Shown in pieces: positions 5,302 to 8,804 of a stretch of 8,804 bases of DNA. Each line of letters begins with the position of its first letter. Within the stretch, counting starts at the first letter, position 1. Both the position numbers and the translations under genes were made by a program. The stretch comes from JBAYHN01 sp041666125. Its GTDB lineage: Bacteria; Patescibacteriota; Gracilibacteria; UBA1369; UM-FILTER-53-11. Under the pieces are notes generated by a model that worked only from the letters and a program-made list of their open reading frames with translations, ran no database searches and was not told where the DNA came from. The stretch is taken from NCBI GenBank assembly GCA_041666125.1, contig JBAYHN010000056.1, positions 1 through 8,804 of the forward strand, given 5' to 3'.

Positions 5302-6693
5302 ATGATAGAACGTCACGAACAATTAAATACCGCCGACCTTGATCCACAAAGCTTGCAAACGCTGGATGGAATTTATTCACTTGACGGCGTGCTGGATGTA
5401 CACGGAGAAGAAGCATTCACGGCATCTCCACTTACCAATTTGCGGAAGTATCTTGGCGCAGTAGAAGGCCATCCAGCCTTATTTGGTTTTCCTCCAGACA
5501 GAGACATGGCTATGGGTGCAAGCTATGCCCTCCGGCTGGAAGCATTCCGTGATGCACAAAAGGGCCTTGTTTGGCCGACACAACACAGAGCCCCACACAA
5601 AACTTTTGACACTCACCCATGGGAACATAATGGAAGAGAATATCCTGGAAATTTTCCGACAGGTGTTACGTTAAATTACGCCCTTGAACCTTCAAAAGAT
5701 CACAGAAAAATGCAGCGCGTGTTTGGTGTAGGAGACGAAGGGGTTAGATACAAACTTGGCGAAGAACAGGTGCCACACTCTTCTTTTGCGCAAGGCCTTG
5801 GCGTCATAAAAGACACCTATAACTTAATTAGAAACGAAGACTCACGTTTGTTGAGTTTTTATTTTGCACACAGAGATGAAATTAGAAATTTCCTAAAGGC
5901 ACATACAGAACCAGCGAGACCGGATTTTAAAATGTGGAATGCTCAATTAAAATTTGGCGAGACATACAAAAGCGGCACAGGATTTGCAGGGTCTTTGCGT
6001 AAAGATTTCGCGTTACAAATGAATGGGCTAATGGCGCTGAATTTGCCGAGGGAAGCACTTCCTGGCTCAGGCGAAACAGAAAAATATGTAAGCGATATTC
6101 CAGAAGGAGAACGCCATACAATGGCTAGCAAGCTATTTTATTTTGGACTGATAGATTCATCGCTCGATGGGGAAATTGATAGAACTGGGCTTGATAACGC
6201 GTTTTCTCACGACGAACTTTTTAGAAAATGTAAAGCTAGCTACGCAAAGTTTTTAAGAAAAGAAGAGGGGCTTGCCAGGGGTGCAGTTATATCCAGGGAA
6301 GCTCGCCCTTTATTCAACTTTGAAACATACGCTTTAATAGTTCATTTTATTATGTTTGAAAGCGACAATTTGCTAACTCCGTCGCCAGCTTCTTGGTACA
6401 GTGGAATGTTTCTTGATGTTGATCAATTAATTACAGCTTTGGAAAGTAGGGGGATTAATGGCGCCCACACAGAAGAAGTGGCCGATAAAATGGGTAGATA
6501 TTTTGAAAATAATGGAATTACTTTGACTAGAAACGGCCAGCCGATTCATCAACCAATCCCGAGAGAATCATCGTTTACTGGCACAGCTTATGCCGCAGCC
6601 AGATATCACTCTAGGAACGTACCGAGATGGGTCGAACAAGGTCCCGACGGAATTGTCAGAGATAAATTACGTAAATTTCTTTCTAATAAGTAA
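5302..6693 (+). CDS. Operon gene D: unrecognised 463-aa protein
   Basis: I do not recognise the family. The protein is soluble, without signal peptide or transmembrane segments, and of mixed alpha/beta character with one cysteine only (C310). It is rich in His, Trp, Tyr and Arg in conserved-looking clusters: WPTQHRAPHKTFDTHPWEHNG (residues 91-111, split as WPTQHRAPHK and TFDTHPWEHNG), FPTGVTLNYALEP (118-130), FYFAHRDEIRNFLKAH (186-201), MWNAQLKFGETYKSGTGFAG (211-230), FNFETYALIVHFIMFESDN (338-356) and a basic C-terminal end (RDKLRKFLSNK). The His/Trp/Asp-rich stretch at 91-111 could be a metal or ligand site, but no catalytic motif of a known enzyme is present. It lies 17 nt after the AAA gene and 10 nt before gene E, so it is probably a substrate, adaptor or effector of the AAA/radical SAM pair. 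The SD-less ATG at 5302 is used; the upstream bases are AT-only. Confidence 0.85.
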   Translation: MIERHEQLNTADLDPQSLQTLDGIYSLDGVLDVHGEEAFTASPLTNLRKYLGAVEGHPALFGFPPDRDMAMGASYALRLEAFRDAQKGLVWPTQHRAPHKTFDTHPWEHNGREYPGNFPTGVTLNYALEPSKDHRKMQRVFGVGDEGVRYKLGEEQVPHSSFAQGLGVIKDTYNLIRNEDSRLLSFYFAHRDEIRNFLKAHTEPARPDFKMWNAQLKFGETYKSGTGFAGSLRKDFALQMNGLMALNLPREALPGSGETEKYVSDIPEGERHTMASKLFYFGLIDSSLDGEIDRTGLDNAFSHDELFRKCKASYAKFLRKEEGLARGAVISREARPLFNFETYALIVHFIMFESDNLLTPSPASWYSGMFLDVDQLITALESRGINGAHTEEVADKMGRYFENNGITLTRNGQPIHQPIPRESSFTGTAYAAARYHSRNVPRWVEQGPDGIVRDKLRKFLSNK

Positions 6694-6703
6694 CAATAAT
6701 TTT

Positions 6704-7828
6704 ATGACTCCAACACTTAAAAACACACATGAAGCAGAACTACCAATTGGTGGTACGGCACCTCAACCACAAACAACTTCACCAGCAGAAGTTCAAGCAG
6801 GCTTAGCCCAAGTTCTTGAGCAACTTGGTAAATTGGGACTGGAATTTGGGGACAGAAAGAGAGAAGCACTCGATTGGCAACAATCACTCCACGAACTTTG
6901 CCAGACTGAAGGGTTAAATTTACCACTTGAAAAAATTAGCGCCTTTTTAATAAGACTTACTTCTCTTGCAGAAGGCAAAGAAAATTTCGCCACACAGTTT
7001 GCTGGCTTTGATTTAAATAGAATGCTCGATGTTTTAAAAAAATGGGAAAAGAGTTTGGCTAAAGATGAAAATGCCAAAGAAACCATTAAATCTTTGCATG
7101 CATTTTATAAAATTGTTGAAACTGCTAAAAGCAACGTATTACGCCTGATCACAAGCAGATGCAATGAACATCAAGCAAAATTAATTGATCTGCTGACACA
7201 AAAAAAAGCCGGTGGATATGTTTTTTTCAAAGAAGATGAACAAACTTACATTTCACTAAAAGGAGCAATCAGCACAAATGATAAAAATGACGATGGCTTA
7301 GCCTCCTATCGTCAAGAACTAGCCCAATCTGTAAAATCACAATGTGCTTATTTAGATATCAGCGGTAACTCACGTTTTAATGGTTTTATGAGTGGATGCG
7401 AAAGTTATGAATATGCCCAGATTATAGAGAAAGTGTATAAAGGAGGGTGGAATGCTAGTGAAGATGATTATAGCTTAAGTTACACTGGGAAGTGGGGATT
7501 TAAACGTACATTTGCTGGGTATTCCACCTGCACTGATCAACGTCCAATAAAACAAATAATACACGAAAGTCTAGGAAATGGATCATTGAGAGTCCAAAAC
7601 GGAGATTTAGCGGGTGAGTGCTCAGTAAAAATGAGAGACATGTATCAGTGGACAAGAGAATCCCAGGAAAGAATTCCAATCAAAGCAGCCGTGGAAATTT
7701 TACTTGGGAAAAGAAAAGGAAACGTGAGTATTAGGATAAGCCAAAAGGGAAAAACGCCGGCAGAAACTTTGGCAGCTTTTAAGAGTATGAGCTCAGGAAT
7801 TCCAGACGATTTGATATCGTGTTGGTAA
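6704..7828 (+). CDS. Operon gene E: unrecognised 374-aa protein
   Basis: I do not recognise the family. The start is set at the ATG at 6704, 10 nt after the stop of gene D and preceded by AATAATTTT like other genes of the operon; the longer open frame from 6590 would overlap gene D by 104 nt and adds an unrelated 38-residue N-terminus. Residues 1-30 are Pro/Thr/Gln-rich and probably disordered; residues 30-168 are predominantly helical (LAQVLEQLGKLGLEFGDRK, LNRMLDVLKKWEKSLAK), possibly a helical bundle that could dock on the coiled coil of the AAA protein. Residues 170-374 are mixed alpha/beta with seven Cys in the whole protein, four of them between 214 and 306 (C214, C232, C276, C306), and Gly/Tyr/Trp-rich strands (KGGWN, SLSYTGKWGFKRTFAGYS). 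The cysteine spacing does not match a zinc ribbon or ferredoxin. The last gene of the operon, it ends 2 nt from the convergent purA. Confidence 0.83.
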   Translation: MTPTLKNTHEAELPIGGTAPQPQTTSPAEVQAGLAQVLEQLGKLGLEFGDRKREALDWQQSLHELCQTEGLNLPLEKISAFLIRLTSLAEGKENFATQFAGFDLNRMLDVLKKWEKSLAKDENAKETIKSLHAFYKIVETAKSNVLRLITSRCNEHQAKLIDLLTQKKAGGYVFFKEDEQTYISLKGAISTNDKNDDGLASYRQELAQSVKSQCAYLDISGNSRFNGFMSGCESYEYAQIIEKVYKGGWNASEDDYSLSYTGKWGFKRTFAGYSTCTDQRPIKQIIHESLGNGSLRVQNGDLAGECSVKMRDMYQWTRESQERIPIKAAVEILLGKRKGNVSIRISQKGKTPAETLAAFKSMSSGIPDDLISCW

Positions 7829-7830
7829 TC

Positions 7831-8804
7831 CTACCTCACAATCATCTTCTCCCTACTTTGCCCAGTGCCAATAAACATGATCGGGCAGCCAATTAACTGT
7901 TCCAAGCGTTGAATGTATTTTTTGCAGTTTTCCGGCAAGTCATCGAAAGTTTTTGCAGCGGAAGTGTCCGACTGCCAGCCTGGCATTTCTTCATATTCAA
8001 TTTCACAGTTTTCGAGCAAAGAAAGATCTGCAGGGAATTCCGTTAAGCGTTTTCCGGAAGCAGTTTTATATGCAACTCCAATTTTAAGCGATGGCATGGA
8101 ATTCAAAACATCAACTTTTGTGAGATTTATTGCCGTGTAGCCATTGATTCTCTGTGAATAGCGAGAAGCAACCGCATCAAACCAACCACATCTTCGTGGA
8201 CGGCCTGTCGTTGCGCCAAATTCGGCACCGGCGGTGCGAATACTTTCACCAAGCGCATCATTTAACTCCGTAGGGAAAGGCCCACTGCCAACGCGAGTAA
8301 AATAAGCCTTCATAATTCCAATAGAACTTGTGAGTTTGCTGGGCGCAATTCCACTTCCAGCCAAAATCCCACCAAGTGACGCATTGGAAGAAGTCACAAA
8401 CGGATAAGTCCCATGATCAATATCCAATAAAACCCCATTTGCACCTTCCATCAAAATTGTTTTCCCGGCTTTTAGCGCCGAATCCAACATCACCGAAGAA
8501 TCTGTAATTAAAGGCAAAATTCGAGGCAAAATCGCTTTAACCTGCGCAAGTTCCGCATCCAAATCATAATCAAAATTGTACATTTTTTGCAGCATAGAAA
8601 CCGTCTGGCGGAAATGTTTTTCGAACTCTGCAAAATTCAAAAGTTCACCGGCACGAATTCCAATCCTCGATGTTTTATCGCTATATGCAGGCCCAATTCC
8701 ACGCCCGGTTGTTCCAACTTTCGCGCCACCTTTCAACTCCTCCTGCAATTTATCAATCAATTTATGATATTCAAAAATCAAATGTGAACGATCAGACAAA
8801 AATA
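7831..8804 (-). CDS. purA: Adenylosuccinate synthase, 5'-truncated by the window edge
   Basis: Adenylosuccinate synthetase catalyses GTP + IMP + aspartate to adenylosuccinate, the first committed step from IMP to AMP. The visible part, about 324 codons, covers the C-terminal three quarters of a protein usually near 430 aa; the frame stays open to the edge, so a TTG at 8797-8799 is an internal Leu and not a start. Family hallmarks: VGTTGRGIGPAYSDK with the following TSR (the PurA lysine/arginine signature, IMP-binding), EGANGVLLDIDHGTYPFVTSS, SGIAP, TRVGSGPFPTE, TTGRPRRCGWFDAV (the substrate-binding loop with paired arginines), the base-recognition motif LTKVDVLN, and the end GTGQSREKMIVR. The N-terminal P-loop-like GDEGKGK segment is outside the window. 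It stops with TAG, unlike all plus-strand genes here, and converges on gene E with 2 nt between stops. Arginine codons are mainly CGN. Confidence 0.97.
   Translation of the reverse strand, partial: FLSDRSHLIFEYHKLIDKLQEELKGGAKVGTTGRGIGPAYSDKTSRIGIRAGELLNFAEFEKHFRQTVSMLQKMYNFDYDLDAELAQVKAILPRILPLITDSSVMLDSALKAGKTILMEGANGVLLDIDHGTYPFVTSSNASLGGILAGSGIAPSKLTSSIGIMKAYFTRVGSGPFPTELNDALGESIRTAGAEFGATTGRPRRCGWFDAVASRYSQRINGYTAINLTKVDVLNSMPSLKIGVAYKTASGKRLTEFPADLSLLENCEIEYEEMPGWQSDTSAAKTFDDLPENCKKYIQRLEQLIGCPIMFIGTGQSREKMIVR

Larger units (their letters stand above)
1014..7828 (+). other. Predicted five-gene operon (DUF2997-like, radical SAM, AAA+, two orphans)
   Basis: Five genes in the same direction with gaps of 6, 5, 17 and 10 nt, no internal terminator seen, one promoter/operator region upstream (913-967) and an opposing housekeeping gene at the end. 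All five stop with TAA, all lack SD sequences and all prefer AGA for arginine. The tight spacing implies co-transcription and a joint function. The core trio (small radical SAM protein, Ycf46-like AAA+ ATPase, DUF2997-like protein) is, from memory of genome neighbourhoods, a recurring association without an established biochemical role; the last two genes have no recognisable family. Confidence 0.8.

Noticed and set aside
5298..5303. Perfect TATAAT just before and over the start of gene D, as an internal promoter
   Set aside because: No -35-like hexamer lies 16-18 nt upstream (AGGGAA at 5275-5280) and the box overlaps the start codon, so transcripts would lack the ATG.
6590..6703. Longer reading frame for gene E starting at 6590
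   Set aside because: It would overlap gene D by 104 nt and adds a low-complexity out-of-frame read-through of gene D; the ATG at 6704 lies 10 nt after the stop of gene D with the same AATTTT-ATG context as other operon genes.
7200..7226. A8 and T7 runs in gene E as programmed frameshift or assembly error
   Set aside because: The reading frame is continuous across both with plausible protein on each side, and no alternative frame gives an extended product.
7505..7535. Glycyl-radical-like segment RTFAGYST in gene E as target of the NrdG-like protein
   Set aside because: The glycyl radical signature needs R-[IVT]-[CSA]-G-Y-like spacing; here an extra residue separates R-T from G-Y, the site is 100 residues from the C-terminus, and the protein is far too small for a glycyl-radical enzyme barrel.
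8576..8787. Short plus-strand frames opposite purA
   Set aside because: They lie wholly inside the well-supported purA coding sequence on the other strand.
1..8804. CRISPR array, tRNA, rRNA, insertion sequence or att site
   Set aside because: I saw no regularly spaced direct repeats, no cloverleaf-like segment in the intergenic regions, no transposase or integrase and no terminal inverted repeats with target duplications.

Overview
The window looks like a bacterial chromosome segment of moderate GC with dense single-strand gene packing. Every plus-strand gene with a complete end stops at TAA, and no gene start has a convincing Shine-Dalgarno sequence. A TrmB-type regulator, an operon of poorly characterised genes and a Patescibacteria/CPR-like style suggest a candidate-phylum bacterium. 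This is a weak inference: no rRNA or other phylogenetic marker is present except purA, whose sequence is ordinary bacterial. Long ORFs contain no in-frame TGA, so nothing points to a recoded TGA.

Layout. 1-99: possible tail of an upstream reading frame and a good sigma-70-like promoter (TTGACA-17-TAACAT) that would give an almost leaderless transcript of the next gene. 100-867: TrmB-family HTH regulator. 868-1013: a 146-bp intergenic region with a second promoter of the same type (TTTACA-17-TAACAT), a 31-bp near-perfect palindrome lying on its -10 box, and a second 17-bp palindrome immediately downstream. 1014-7828: five co-directional genes separated by only 5-17 nt, read as one operon: (A) a 326-aa protein with a C-terminal segment resembling the small DUF2997 family, (B) a 202-aa NrdG-like single-cluster radical SAM protein, (C) an 889-aa Ycf46-like AAA+ ATPase with a degenerate N-terminal half and a roughly 240-residue coiled-coil tail, (D) a 463-aa unrecognised protein, (E) a 374-aa unrecognised protein. 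7831-8804, minus strand: 5'-truncated purA (adenylosuccinate synthase), a housekeeping gene whose stop is 2 nt from the end of gene E. No stretch longer than 300 bases lacks a gene.

Interpretation. The operon is the interesting object. Radical SAM activase-like protein + Ycf46-like AAA+ + DUF2997-like protein is a recurring but functionally unresolved combination as I recall it; here it carries two orphan proteins and an unusual coiled-coil fusion, and appears to be controlled by the adjacent TrmB-like regulator through the palindrome at the operon promoter. Arginine codon use (AGA-dominated in all five operon genes, CGN-dominated in both flanking genes) suggests the operon has a different history from its neighbours. 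A reasonable working model is an ATP-driven remodelling machine that works with a radical-SAM-dependent modification or redox step on one of the partner proteins; the substrate cannot be read from the sequence.
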